From: Bacteroidota bacterium
GTDB taxonomy: Bacteria; Bacteroidota; Bacteroidia; Chitinophagales; Saprospiraceae
Reading direction: 5' to 3'
Assembly: GCA_018222965.1 (NCBI GenBank)
Contig: JAAEZH010000010.1
Location: 62,001 to 126,000 of the forward strand
DNA length: 64,000 nucleotides
Part shown: positions 17,763 through 26,427 of the stretch, piece by piece
Layout: each line of letters starts with the position of its first letter
Numbering within the stretch: the first letter of the stretch is position 1
The notes under the pieces: generated by a model
Told to the model about the DNA's origin: nothing
What the model saw: only the letters and a program-made list of their open reading frames with translations
The model's database searches: none
Made by a program: the position numbers and the translations under genes

Positions 17763-19756
17763 GGCAGAGACTTAAAGGTTTTCCGGCGGCGAATGAAATA
17801 CTGCCAGATAATGCTTTTGGAATAAATTCCCGAACGATTCATTTCGCTGGATATGCTTATCCGGGCAATTTGATCGCTTTCGCTTTTTCGTTTTTTGCGG
17901 TAGGTGCCGAAGTTTCTGTAAAAGTGACCGTGAGCACGGAGGATAGCACCTATGTGGGCCGTTTTGCCCTGAAGCAAAAATTGAAAGCCTGCAATGCCGT
18001 CCAGAATGAGTCGCAAAGGAATGAGCCAGCGCAACTTCCGACGCTCTTCATTCTTTATCAGCATGTAGAGGCTGTTGCGGAAATTTAAATATGTTTTTCT
18101 GGTGGATTCGTAATTGAGCGTACCGCCACCAATGTGCCACACTTTTGATTCAGGTATGGCAAGGATGCGATAGCCGGCTCGCTTGATGCGCCAGCAAAGG
18201 TCTATTTCTTCGAGGTGGGCAAAAAAGGATCCGTCAAATCCATTCAGCTTTTCAAACAGGCTTTGTCTCAAGACAAATGCGGCTCCGGACGCCCAGAAAA
18301 TCTCCTGAGGCTGATCGTATTGCCCCTGGTCTTTTTCCACGGTTTGAAAAATGCGGCCCCGGCAAAAGGGATAGCCCAGGTAGTCAATCCAACCGCCCGC
18401 GGCTCCGGCATACTCAAATTGATCGGGCTGGTTGTAATCCAGTATTTTGGGCATGACAGCTCCTACGGTTTTGTCATTTTCCAGTAGCGCAATAAGCGGT
18501 TGCAGCCAGTTTGGATCCACTTTTACATCGGTGTTTAACAACACCACGTATTCGGCTTCAATTTCTTTTAAGCCCAGATTGTACCCGCCGGCAAATCCGT
18601 GATTTTCAGTTAGTTCCACACATTTTACAAGGGGGAAACGCGCCTGTAGAAAGCCCACAGAGCCATCGGTGGAGCCATTGTCAATAACCGCGATTTCGAG
18701 ATTGTCGTATTGGGTTTCCAATACAGCGGGGATCATTTTTTCGAGCAGATCTCGCGTATTGTAATTGAGCAATACCACCGATACTTTGGGCAGGCTTTTT
18801 GCTTGCTTCCGCGAATTTCCTGCCGGCTTGTTTAGTATTTCAAGACACGCTTCTTTATCTCGCGCCAATTGGGATTTTAGGTCTTCCAGCGTGTCAAAGG
18901 TCAGGTCTCCTCGTAATCTTTCGACAAGCTCCAGTCGAAGCTTGTCTCCATAAATATCCATGTCAAAATTGAAGAGATTGACTTCAATGCTTTTCTGAGG
19001 GAGGTGCGGCAGACTGGGGCGGTTGCCGATGTACAACATGCCCTGATATTGTTGTTCTTTATGGGTCGCCACAATAGCATAAACGCCATCCGGTGGTACG
19101 ATTTTATGTTTGCTACCCAGATCGAGATTGGCCGTGGGGAATCCCAACTTGCTGCCCAGTTGCTCTCCTTTAATTACATTCCCCGTAAGGGTAAAATGGT
19201 GATTTAGCCATCGGGCAGCCTGCGCCACCTCTCCCTGCTCAATGGCTTTACGCACTTTCGTGGAACTGACAGCGATATCTTCGACTTCCTGTTTGGGAAT
19301 TTCCAGTACCTCAAAGCCAAAGTCTTTGGTATGCCATTTGAGGTAGTTGATGTCGCCTTGTCTGTTGAGACCAAAACGATGATCATAACCGATTACAATG
19401 TGTTTGGGATGAAACTTATCAACCAGAAAACGCTGGATGTATTCATCCGCTGATTGTTGGGAAAACTCCACCGTAAAAGGCACTACAACGACGTTATCTA
19501 TGCCGTAGCGGCGAAACAACTGTATCTTTTCCTCGATGGTGGTTAGTAATCGCAGCTCCTTATCGTTGGGGTAAATGACCAGCCTGGGATGGGGATGAAA
19601 AGTGATGACAATACTCTCACCCTGATTGGTACGGGCAAGCTGGTTAACCTGTTCCAGGATCTTCTGGTGGCCGGAATGGACACCATCAAAGGAGCCGATC
19701 GTAAGGACGGCATTCTTAAAATCGGGCAGATCTGCCAGGTCGTTGAATACGCGCAT
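17759..19756 (-). CDS. ribF: Fusion of RibF (riboflavin kinase/FAD synthetase) and GT2 glycosyltransferase
   Basis: 665 residues from ATG 19756 (MRVFNDLADLP); an upstream in-frame ATG adds 14 poor residues. Residues 1-310 are a complete RibF: FAD synthetase GSFDGVHSGH at 21-30, GYDHRFGLNRQGD at 123-135, SSTKVRKAI at 164-172, then riboflavin kinase GFPTAN at 205-210. After a 12-residue linker rich in Lys, Ser and Asn, residues 323-600 are a GT-A family 2 transferase: SVVLLNYNTRDLL, VIDNGSTDGS, LLNTDVKVDP (DxD-like), and EEIDLCWRIKRAGYRI. The tail is basic. The frame is continuous, and no ATG, GTG or TTG lies at the usual start of the GT2 half. It heads an operon with RluA and GT39, so the GT2 half may share a glycan pathway with GT39. 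Confidence 0.9.
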   Translation of the reverse strand: MRVFNDLADLPDFKNAVLTIGSFDGVHSGHQKILEQVNQLARTNQGESIVITFHPHPRLVIYPNDKELRLLTTIEEKIQLFRRYGIDNVVVVPFTVEFSQQSADEYIQRFLVDKFHPKHIVIGYDHRFGLNRQGDINYLKWHTKDFGFEVLEIPKQEVEDIAVSSTKVRKAIEQGEVAQAARWLNHHFTLTGNVIKGEQLGSKLGFPTANLDLGSKHKIVPPDGVYAIVATHKEQQYQGMLYIGNRPSLPHLPQKSIEVNLFNFDMDIYGDKLRLELVERLRGDLTFDTLEDLKSQLARDKEACLEILNKPAGNSRKQAKSLPKVSVVLLNYNTRDLLEKMIPAVLETQYDNLEIAVIDNGSTDGSVGFLQARFPLVKCVELTENHGFAGGYNLGLKEIEAEYVVLLNTDVKVDPNWLQPLIALLENDKTVGAVMPKILDYNQPDQFEYAGAAGGWIDYLGYPFCRGRIFQTVEKDQGQYDQPQEIFWASGAAFVLRQSLFEKLNGFDGSFFAHLEEIDLCWRIKRAGYRILAIPESKVWHIGGGTLNYESTRKTYLNFRNSLYMLIKNEERRKLRWLIPLRLILDGIAGFQFLLQGKTAHIGAILRAHGHFYRNFGTYRKKRKSESDQIARISISSEMNRSGIYSKSIIWQYFIRRRKTFKSLP

Positions 19757-19847
19757 TTCGCAACAAATGTAGAAAATTTGGATGCGGTAGCAAAGCATAA
19801 ATCTTCAGGAGATTAACAAGCTGCATTTCAGCCTGTTTTTTTAGCCT

Positions 19848-19860
19848 TTCGGCGAAAGCC
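19848..19860. repeat. Copy of over-represented 13-mer TTCGGCGAAAGCC (intergenic)
   Basis: Between the divergent ribF and mutS starts, in the context GCCTTTCGGCGAAAGCC, an imperfect palindrome. Eight identical 13-mers occur in the window; see findings. Confidence 0.7.
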
Positions 19861-19929
19861 GCTACAGCCTTCGAAATTCATCCGAATCTGAAGTTATCTT
19901 TTCATAATGACACAATGGCCAAATTAATT

Positions 19930-19960
19930 TTTGTCCATTACGGATGGTCGGGTATATTTG
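19930..19960 (+). promoter_or_regulatory. mutS promoter, Bacteroidota -33/-7 type
   Basis: TTTG at 19930-19933, a 19-bp spacer, and TATATTTG at 19953-19960 match the TTTG-N19/20-TAnnTTTG consensus exactly. The expected start of transcription falls at about 19965-19967, on the mutS ATG, so the transcript would be leaderless or nearly so. Confidence 0.7.
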
Positions 19961-19965
19961 TCCTG

Positions 19966-22632
19966 ATGGCCAAAAAAACGAAAAAAGCAGCGACAAAGAG
20001 TAAGGTTACACCCTTGATGCAGCAATACTTTCAGGTGAAATCCAAACACCCTGATGCCATTTTGCTGTTTCGGGTAGGGGACTTTTACGAAACTTTTGGT
20101 GAAGATGCGGTAAAGGCCAGCCAGGTGCTGGGCATTGTGCTTACCAATCGAAATAATGGCGGGAGTAAGATAGAGTTGGCGGGATTCCCGTATCATTCGC
20201 TGGATACGTATTTACCCAGACTGGTAAGAGGCGGATTTCGGGTGGCAATTTGTGAGCAACTGGAGAAACCTTCCCCCCAGAAAAAGATTGTGAAGCGCGG
20301 CGTCACAGAGGTCGTTACACCGGGTATTGCCATAGATGATCAATTGTTGGATCATCGGAAAAATAATTACCTGGCCTCCATATCTTTTGGCCGGAAAAAC
20401 AAGGTTGGCCTTTCGTTTCTGGATATTTCGACCGGTGAGTTTTTAGTTTGCGAAGGAGACATTTCCTACGCAGATAAACTTTTCCAAAGTTTTCAACCTT
20501 CTGAAGTGCTCTACTCGAAGAGCGATAAAAAGACTTTTGAACGGCAGTTTGGCGATAAACTATACACCTTCGGCATGGACGAATGGGTGTTTACATTCGA
20601 CTACAGTCGGGAAAAACTGCTGGACCACTTTAAGGTTAAAAGCCTCAAAGGCTATGGCGTGGAAGAAATGTTGCTGGCACAAATCGCTGCCGGTGCAACC
20701 TTGCATTATCTGGCAGTAACCGAAAACAAGAACCTGCAACACGTAAATGCCATCAGCCGGGTGCAACCCGACGAATTTGTGTGGCTGGACCGTTTTACCA
20801 TTCGCAATCTGGAATTGATCTATAGCCAGCATGAAACGGGGGTGCCATTGATCGGGATTCTGGATAAGACGATTTCTCCGATGGGAGCGAGGCTACTCAA
20901 AAAATGGGTGGTTTTACCGCTGAAAAAACTCCCGGATATTCAGGCCCGACTAGAGGTGGTTCAGTACTTCATTGACAAGCCGGAGGAAGGCAACTTTCTG
21001 GAAAAGCACATTCGCCCGATGGGGGATATCGAACGTCTTATTTCCAAGGTGCCGCTGGGTAAAATTAATCCGCGGGAGGCAGTACAATTGGGACGGGCAC
21101 TTGGAGAACTGGAAGAAGTAAAAGGACATTTATTGGAATCCCCCAATAATTATTTGCGCAAAATCGGTGACGGGATAAACCCATGTCCGGTTTTACAGGA
21201 AACCATCGAAAAGCAACTGGTAGAAGATCCTCCGGTGAATTTATCGAAAGGGGGCGTGATCGCTGATGGATTTGACAAGGACCTGGATGAATTGCGGCAT
21301 ATCATTCGGAATGGCAAGCAAATGCTGGTCGATATCCAGACCAAAGAAGCAGAAAGAACCGGTATCGATAATCTGAAAGTCGGATTCAACTCCGTATTTG
21401 GATATTACCTCGAAGTAACCAACAAGCACAAAGATAAAGGCAAGGTTCCGGAAGAATGGACCCGCAAGCAAACCCTGACCAATGCCGAGCGGTATATAAC
21501 TGACGAGCTTAAAAAGCTGGAAAGCAAAATCCTGGGTGCCGAAGAAAAGGTACTCGCCCGGGAAGAACTACTTTTTGATCAATTGGTGCTTTCGATGGCT
21601 GATTACATTCAACCGGTACAGCACAATGCCCATTTGATCGCCCGGATAGACTGTCTGCTCTCTTTTGCCCGGGTAGCCATTACCAATAATTATTGTCGAC
21701 CTGAGGTGAATAACAGTCTGGTTACTGATATTCGAGACGGTCGCCATCCGGTGATCGAACAACAACTGGAGCTGGGCGATGCGTATGTTCCCAATGATGT
21801 TTATCTGGATAATGAGTCTCAACAAATCCTGATGATCACGGGACCAAACATGGCCGGTAAGTCGGCCTTGCTGCGGCAAACAGCCCTGATTAGTTTAATG
21901 GCTCAAATGGGATCCTTTGTGCCGGCTTCCTCTGCAAAACTGGGGATTGTCGACAAGGTGTTTACCCGTGTGGGGGCCTCCGATAATATCTCATCCGGAG
22001 AGTCAACCTTCATGGTGGAAATGAATGAGACGGCTTCCATTCTCAATAATGTTTCCGAGCGAAGCCTAATCCTTATGGACGAGATTGGGCGAGGAACCAG
22101 CACTTACGATGGCGTCAGTATCGCCTGGTCTATTGCTGAATTTCTGCATACCAATCAGCTGGCTCATCCGAAGACACTTTTTGCCACCCATTACCACGAG
22201 CTAAACGAACTGGCCAACCGTTTCGAGCGCATCCGGAATTTTAATATTTCAGTTAAGGAAGTAAGTAATAAAGTAATTTTCCTTCGGAAACTGGTGCCGG
22301 GAGGGAGTGCCCACAGCTTTGGTATTCATGTAGCCAAAATGGCTGGAATGCCTCGTCCGATTCTGGAACGAGCTGCCCAGATTCTGACCCAGTTGGAAGG
22401 TCAACGGCTGACCAATGAAAAAGGTGCTTCAGAAGTGGGCGGACCGTCTACTCAAAATGCAGATCCTTCCGAAATATCCAACAACCTTCAATTGAGCATT
22501 TTTGAAACCGTAGATCCTACCGCCGGAAAATTGCGGGAAATGCTGTTGGATATGGATCTCAATGGAATGACACCCATTGAGTGCATGCTAAAATTGAATG
22601 AGTTGAGAAATTTATTAGAGGATGAAGAGTAG
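19966..22632 (+). CDS. mutS: DNA mismatch repair ATPase MutS
   Basis: 888 residues from ATG 19966 (MAKKTKK). An in-frame ATG at 19915 lies upstream of the promoter -33 box and is rejected. The mismatch-sensing Phe-x-Glu is F40-Y-E42 in RVGDFYETFG; connector, core and clamp domains follow. The ATPase domain has Walker A GPNMAGKS at 626-633 and Walker B LILMDEIGRGTST near 701-713, then the THYHEL histidine region. It recognises mispairs as a dimer and recruits MutL. Length is normal for MutS1. It converges with ffh, with only 2 bp between stops and no terminator seen. Confidence 0.97.
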   Translation: MAKKTKKAATKSKVTPLMQQYFQVKSKHPDAILLFRVGDFYETFGEDAVKASQVLGIVLTNRNNGGSKIELAGFPYHSLDTYLPRLVRGGFRVAICEQLEKPSPQKKIVKRGVTEVVTPGIAIDDQLLDHRKNNYLASISFGRKNKVGLSFLDISTGEFLVCEGDISYADKLFQSFQPSEVLYSKSDKKTFERQFGDKLYTFGMDEWVFTFDYSREKLLDHFKVKSLKGYGVEEMLLAQIAAGATLHYLAVTENKNLQHVNAISRVQPDEFVWLDRFTIRNLELIYSQHETGVPLIGILDKTISPMGARLLKKWVVLPLKKLPDIQARLEVVQYFIDKPEEGNFLEKHIRPMGDIERLISKVPLGKINPREAVQLGRALGELEEVKGHLLESPNNYLRKIGDGINPCPVLQETIEKQLVEDPPVNLSKGGVIADGFDKDLDELRHIIRNGKQMLVDIQTKEAERTGIDNLKVGFNSVFGYYLEVTNKHKDKGKVPEEWTRKQTLTNAERYITDELKKLESKILGAEEKVLAREELLFDQLVLSMADYIQPVQHNAHLIARIDCLLSFARVAITNNYCRPEVNNSLVTDIRDGRHPVIEQQLELGDAYVPNDVYLDNESQQILMITGPNMAGKSALLRQTALISLMAQMGSFVPASSAKLGIVDKVFTRVGASDNISSGESTFMVEMNETASILNNVSERSLILMDEIGRGTSTYDGVSIAWSIAEFLHTNQLAHPKTLFATHYHELNELANRFERIRNFNISVKEVSNKVIFLRKLVPGGSAHSFGIHVAKMAGMPRPILERAAQILTQLEGQRLTNEKGASEVGGPSTQNADPSEISNNLQLSIFETVDPTAGKLREMLLDMDLNGMTPIECMLKLNELRNLLEDEE

Positions 22633-22634
22633 AT

Positions 22635-23981
22635 TTATCTTCTGCCTCTTCCCATACCCGGCATTCCGCCCGGAGGCGCGTTGAAAGCACCGCCTTTACT
22701 CATCTTATGCATCATCTTCCGCATTTGGTGGAAGTTTTTGATAAACATATTGATTTCGTGAATGTCGCGGCCACAGCCTTTGGCGATTCGTTTTTTGCGA
22801 CTCATATTGAGTAGTTCCGGATTGCCACGTTCTTCGGGAGTCATGGAATGAATGATAGACTCTACCTTTCCAAAGGCTTTATCGTCTATATCCAGGTTTT
22901 TGGTCACCTTACTCATACCGGGGATCATATTGATGAGGCTTTTCATATCACCCATCTTTTTGATCTGAGCCATTTGACTTAGGAAATCGTTGAAGTCAAA
23001 TTTATTCTTCTTGATTTTCTTCTCAAGTCGCTTGGCTTCTTTCTCATCAAACTGTTCCTGGGCGCGTTCTACGAAAGAAACAATATCACCCATTCCAAGA
23101 ATACGCTGGGCCATCCGATCCGGGTGGAAAACATCCAGGGTATCCAGTTTCTCACCGGCACTGATAAATTTGATTGGTTTGCCAACCGTGTATTTTACGG
23201 ATAAAGCAGCACCACCACGTGTATCACCATCGAGCTTGGTGAGTACCACACCGTCGTAATTGATGCGGTCGTTGAAGGCCTTGGCTGTATTTACAGCATC
23301 CTGACCGGTCATAGAGTCCACCACAAAAAGCGTCTCATTAGGCAGGATGGAATCCTTGATGTTGGAGATTTCGTTCATCATGACCTCGTCGATAGACAAG
23401 CGGCCTGCTGTATCGACGATAACCACATCCAGGTTATTATCTTTTGCATGCTGGATCGCCTTTGCGGCAATCTCTACCGGGTTTTTATTTTCCGGGTCTT
23501 TATAAATAGGCACGCCGACCTGTTCTGCGAGAACGGTCAGCTGATCAATCGCTGCCGGCCGATAAACGTCACAGGCGGTAAGTAATGGTTTGAGTTTGCG
23601 TTTTTCTTTGAGGTGAAGGGCGAGTTTACCAGAGAAAGTGGTTTTACCGGAACCTTGCAGTCCGGCGATAAGAATAACGGCTGGTTCTCCCTTGACGTTA
23701 ATTCCGGCAGATTGGCCACCCATGAGTTGCACCAACTCATCCATGACAATCTTAACCATCATTTCGCCCGGTTTTACAGCTTGAAGGACATTTTCCTGAC
23801 CCAGGGCTTTGTCCTTGACTTTATCTGTAAATTCTTTGGCGATCTTGTAGTTAACATCGGCTGCAACCAACGCCCGACGGATTTCTTTTACCGATTGGGC
23901 GATGTTAATTTCCGTGAGTTTGCTTTCTCCCTTAAGGGACTTAAAGGCCCCTTCCAGCCTTTCACTCAAGCTATCAAACAT
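22635..23981 (-). CDS. ffh: Signal recognition particle protein Ffh
   Basis: 448 residues. N domain 1-90; G domain with G1 GLQGSGKTTFSGKL near 107-120, DVYRPAAIDQL, DTAGRLSID (G3) and TKLDGDTRGG (G4). The methionine-rich M domain at about 320-430 carries the RNA-binding helix-turn-helix with the SR-x-x-R-I-A-K-G-x-G signature, here MSRKKRIAKGCGRDI, and ends in a GGMPGMGRGRR tail. It delivers ribosome-nascent chains to FtsY at the membrane. Encoded alone; no SRP RNA gene was recognised nearby. Confidence 0.97.
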   Translation of the reverse strand: MFDSLSERLEGAFKSLKGESKLTEINIAQSVKEIRRALVAADVNYKIAKEFTDKVKDKALGQENVLQAVKPGEMMVKIVMDELVQLMGGQSAGINVKGEPAVILIAGLQGSGKTTFSGKLALHLKEKRKLKPLLTACDVYRPAAIDQLTVLAEQVGVPIYKDPENKNPVEIAAKAIQHAKDNNLDVVIVDTAGRLSIDEVMMNEISNIKDSILPNETLFVVDSMTGQDAVNTAKAFNDRINYDGVVLTKLDGDTRGGAALSVKYTVGKPIKFISAGEKLDTLDVFHPDRMAQRILGMGDIVSFVERAQEQFDEKEAKRLEKKIKKNKFDFNDFLSQMAQIKKMGDMKSLINMIPGMSKVTKNLDIDDKAFGKVESIIHSMTPEERGNPELLNMSRKKRIAKGCGRDIHEINMFIKNFHQMRKMMHKMSKGGAFNAPPGGMPGMGRGRR

Positions 23982-24059
23982 GCGAATATCATTTTTTCTT
24001 TAACAGAGCCTTGCGGCGAATTGTGCCCCTTTTAGCAGGATGCTGTCTGCAATATCCCG

Positions 24060-24090
24060 CAAATATACCCAAACCAATGATGATTGGAAA
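24060..24090 (-). promoter_or_regulatory. Likely ffh promoter
   Basis: On the minus strand TTTC (24090-24087), a 19-bp spacer and TATATTTG (24067-24060). The -7 box is perfect and the -33 box is 3 of 4. The 5' UTR would be about 70 nt. Confidence 0.5.
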
Positions 24091-24324
24091 ATTGCTTTTT
24101 GGGATTGGGAGTACATCTTTGGAAAAAACGCCTAAGATGTACAGAAGTTGCAGCTTTTTTCTATTTTTAGACAAGGCAAGTTAATTGCCAATACTGTGCT
24201 CCCGAACATATCTATTATCAATTAACTGAAACAAGAGGCTGTTTTCGGTTAAAACCTTCCCGGGCTGTGCGTTTGATTTGTGTGGTTTGGATGTCCTGTC
24301 CGGAAATTACCCTTCTAAAATTTT

Positions 24325-24364
24325 GGCCCGTCGTGGGTTAATTCCCGGCGGCACGGGCCTTTCA
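24325..24364 (+). terminator. GC-rich hairpin upstream of ompA-like gene (terminator-like)
   Basis: GGCCCGTCG...GCACGGGCC stem around a CCCGGC-rich loop, then TTTC. The T-run is short and the structure lies 35-75 bp before the OmpA-like ATG, so a leader structure is as likely as a terminator. The rest of 24091-24398 (about 300 bp) shows no gene. Confidence 0.4.
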
Positions 24365-24398
24365 ATAGATATTACTTGATAACCAACTTTAAATAATT

Positions 24399-25265
24399 AT
24401 GAACACCACTACCAGGTTTATCTTATGGCTGATATTGGCCATATTACTTGGTTTGTTGTGGTTTGGTCCCTGGTACCCCTGTTGGCAGGAAGTTTTCTGT
24501 TCCGACTGTATAAAGGGTGCCGCTGTAACTGAAGAAGTTATGGAGGATGAAACCACCGAACCTGGAACCACGGCAGCAGCTCGAGGCCCGCTCGACTTTG
24601 CCTGGTCTGATGCAACCCCCAACCAGAATGAGGGTTTTGATGCTTACAAGGCCGGTATACTGGCCGATCAGACCGAAAATAATATTCTGGAGATCACCGG
24701 GCTTTATTACGACGGCGAAGAAGCTCCGGAGGGCTATGAAAATATGGGACTTGCCCGCGCAGCTCAGATTCGGAGCCTGTTTCCGGATATTCCGGATGAT
24801 CGAATATTGCTAAAGGCCAGAGCCGTTGATGAAACGGAAGGAGTTCGGGAGGGATTCTTTGAAGCAGCATCCTTTAGCTGGTTGGAACCAGACAATACCG
24901 AGAAAGAATCGGTGGAGGAACTGGATGATCGCGTCATCATTCGTTTCCCATTGAATTCAACTCGAAAAATCTCAGATCCGGCTATTGATGAGTATCTCGA
25001 TAAACTGGCTGCCCGGGTTATTCAAACCGGGGAGGAAGTGCAGCTTACCGGTCATACAGACAATACCGGTGGTGCAGATACCAATATGGATCTGGGCCGA
25101 AGCAGAGCACGTGCCATTTTCGATCTGCTTGTTTCAAAAGGTGTTTCGGAGGCACAGTTGACTGTAAATTCCCGAGGGGAAGAACAGCCTGTTGCATCCA
25201 ATGATACCGAGGCTGGTCGGGCCGAAAACCGGCGTGTGGAGGTTCGCCTCATAAAATCCAATTAA
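24399..25265 (+). CDS. OmpA C-terminal domain protein anchored by one N-terminal TM segment
   Basis: 288 residues. Residues 6-23 are a single hydrophobic segment (FILWLILAILLGLLWFG), followed by a Cys-containing loop (PCWQEVFCSDC). Residues 60-150 contain a partial, degenerate repeat of an alpha/beta fold (ILEITGLYYDGEE, NMGLARAAQIRSLF), like BON/OmpA-type modules. Residues 175-288 are a complete OmpA-like peptidoglycan-binding domain: LTGHTDNTGGADTN, LGRSRARAIFDLLVSKGV, AENRRVEVRL. An inner-membrane anchored periplasmic peptidoglycan binder is inferred. It lies 23 bp upstream of the HhH protein, so the two are probably co-transcribed. Confidence 0.85.
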   Translation: MNTTTRFILWLILAILLGLLWFGPWYPCWQEVFCSDCIKGAAVTEEVMEDETTEPGTTAAARGPLDFAWSDATPNQNEGFDAYKAGILADQTENNILEITGLYYDGEEAPEGYENMGLARAAQIRSLFPDIPDDRILLKARAVDETEGVREGFFEAASFSWLEPDNTEKESVEELDDRVIIRFPLNSTRKISDPAIDEYLDKLAARVIQTGEEVQLTGHTDNTGGADTNMDLGRSRARAIFDLLVSKGVSEAQLTVNSRGEEQPVASNDTEAGRAENRRVEVRLIKSN

Positions 25266-25288
25266 ATCAAAACAAAAATCAACCAATA

Positions 25289-26278
25289 ATGGAATTCAAT
25301 ACTCTTTTATTACAAGCGGTGGATCCATGCCCTGCCTGCTGGTGGAAGATCCTTGGGATGTTTCTTGCTGCCCTGCTTTTGGGGTTGCTCCTGGGAGCCA
25401 TACTTTGGAGACGCTATAAATCTATGGTTCATAAGGTAGAAGCGGAGCGGGATAACTATCACGCAAAGCTTACCGATACGGAAAAAGATTTCGCCAGCCT
25501 TAAATACAAATATGATGAATTGTCGAAAGACAATGCAGGTCTTAAGTCTGCCCTCAATAAGTGTGAAGCTGATAAAGCAACCATTGATTTCAGGCTTAAA
25601 AAGCTGCAGGGTGATGGCGATGCCGGGCCTGTAGGGGCTGCTGTAGGTGTTTCCGGAGGCGGAGGAACCGATATGGGTTATGGGGCTATTTTCGGTTCAG
25701 ACAACCTTCAGATCATTGAAGGAATAGGGCCAAAAATCGAACAACTCCTCAAAGATGCTGGCATTGGTACCTGGGCAGCTTTAGCAGGAGCCGGGTTTGA
25801 TAAAGTCAAAGGGATTCTGGATGATGCCGGACCTCGTTATCGTATGCACGATCCTAAATCCTGGTCGGAGCAGGCACAATTGGCTGCTGATGGCAAATGG
25901 GATGAACTGATCAAGTATCAAAAATTCCTGGATGGCGGTAAAGAAGGGGGCAGCAGCACGGAAAGCCCTTCCAAAGTAGAGAAACTCTATTCCAAGGCTT
26001 TGGGCTTTTCTTCCCTCAAACCAAATGATCTTAAAATCGTAGAGGGAATAGGGCCAAAAATTGAAGGACTGCTCAATGATGCGGGCATCAATAACTGGAG
26101 CGATTTGGCAGGGACTTCATTAGAGAAACTTCAGGAAATATTGGCTAAGGCCGGTGACAGATACCGACTCGCTAAACCGGAAACCTGGCCAAAACAGGCG
26201 CAATTGGCTGCTGATGCCAAGTGGCAGGAACTGAAAGAATATCAGGACTATCTGCAGGGAGGAAAAGATCCCGGATGA
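25289..26278 (+). CDS. Membrane-anchored coiled-coil protein with two helix-hairpin-helix repeats
   Basis: 329 residues. A short N-terminus with PCPACW, TM segment 20-40, and a coiled coil at about 42-108 (VEAERDNYHAKLTDTEKDF). Then come two copies of a roughly 107-residue unit: LQIIEGIGPKIEQLLKDAGI (140-159) and LKIVEGIGPKIEGLLNDAGI (248-267). Each is followed by a helical RY(R)-x-x-(D/K)P-x-(S/T)W ... QAQLAADxKW segment. The EGIGPKIxxLL core is an HhH fold of the DUF4332-like type, often nucleic-acid binding but also seen in ribosomal or NADH-dehydrogenase-associated proteins. It pairs with the OmpA-like gene and is followed by a strong terminator. Function unknown; DNA or RNA binding at the membrane is only an inference. 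Confidence 0.8.
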   Translation: MEFNTLLLQAVDPCPACWWKILGMFLAALLLGLLLGAILWRRYKSMVHKVEAERDNYHAKLTDTEKDFASLKYKYDELSKDNAGLKSALNKCEADKATIDFRLKKLQGDGDAGPVGAAVGVSGGGGTDMGYGAIFGSDNLQIIEGIGPKIEQLLKDAGIGTWAALAGAGFDKVKGILDDAGPRYRMHDPKSWSEQAQLAADGKWDELIKYQKFLDGGKEGGSSTESPSKVEKLYSKALGFSSLKPNDLKIVEGIGPKIEGLLNDAGINNWSDLAGTSLEKLQEILAKAGDRYRLAKPETWPKQAQLAADAKWQELKEYQDYLQGGKDPG

Positions 26279-26303
26279 TTTTGATAGGATTTGAAATAAA
26301 GGA

Positions 26304-26331
26304 GCCTCCGCCTTTTGGCGGGGGCTTTTTT
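26304..26331 (+). terminator. Rho-independent terminator after HhH gene
   Basis: GCCTCCGCC-TTTT-GGCGGGGGC followed by six T, 26 bp after the stop codon. Confidence 0.88.
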
Positions 26332-26427
26332 GGTGGAGGTCGGATTTTTACTTTGCTCAAATATCCACCAACCTCAACCTCCGGAAAACGCCGGTTTTCA
26401 ACCAAAAACAATAACTACCTTGCCATT

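Noticed and set aside
17504-18088. 194-codon plus-strand frame across the rluA / RibF-GT2 junction
   Set aside because: Antisense to two well-supported genes; no family resemblance.
24091-24398. SRP RNA or 6S RNA near ffh
   Set aside because: No GGAA/GNAR-loop SRP core or 6S-like long hairpin recognised; only a short GC-rich stem at 24325.
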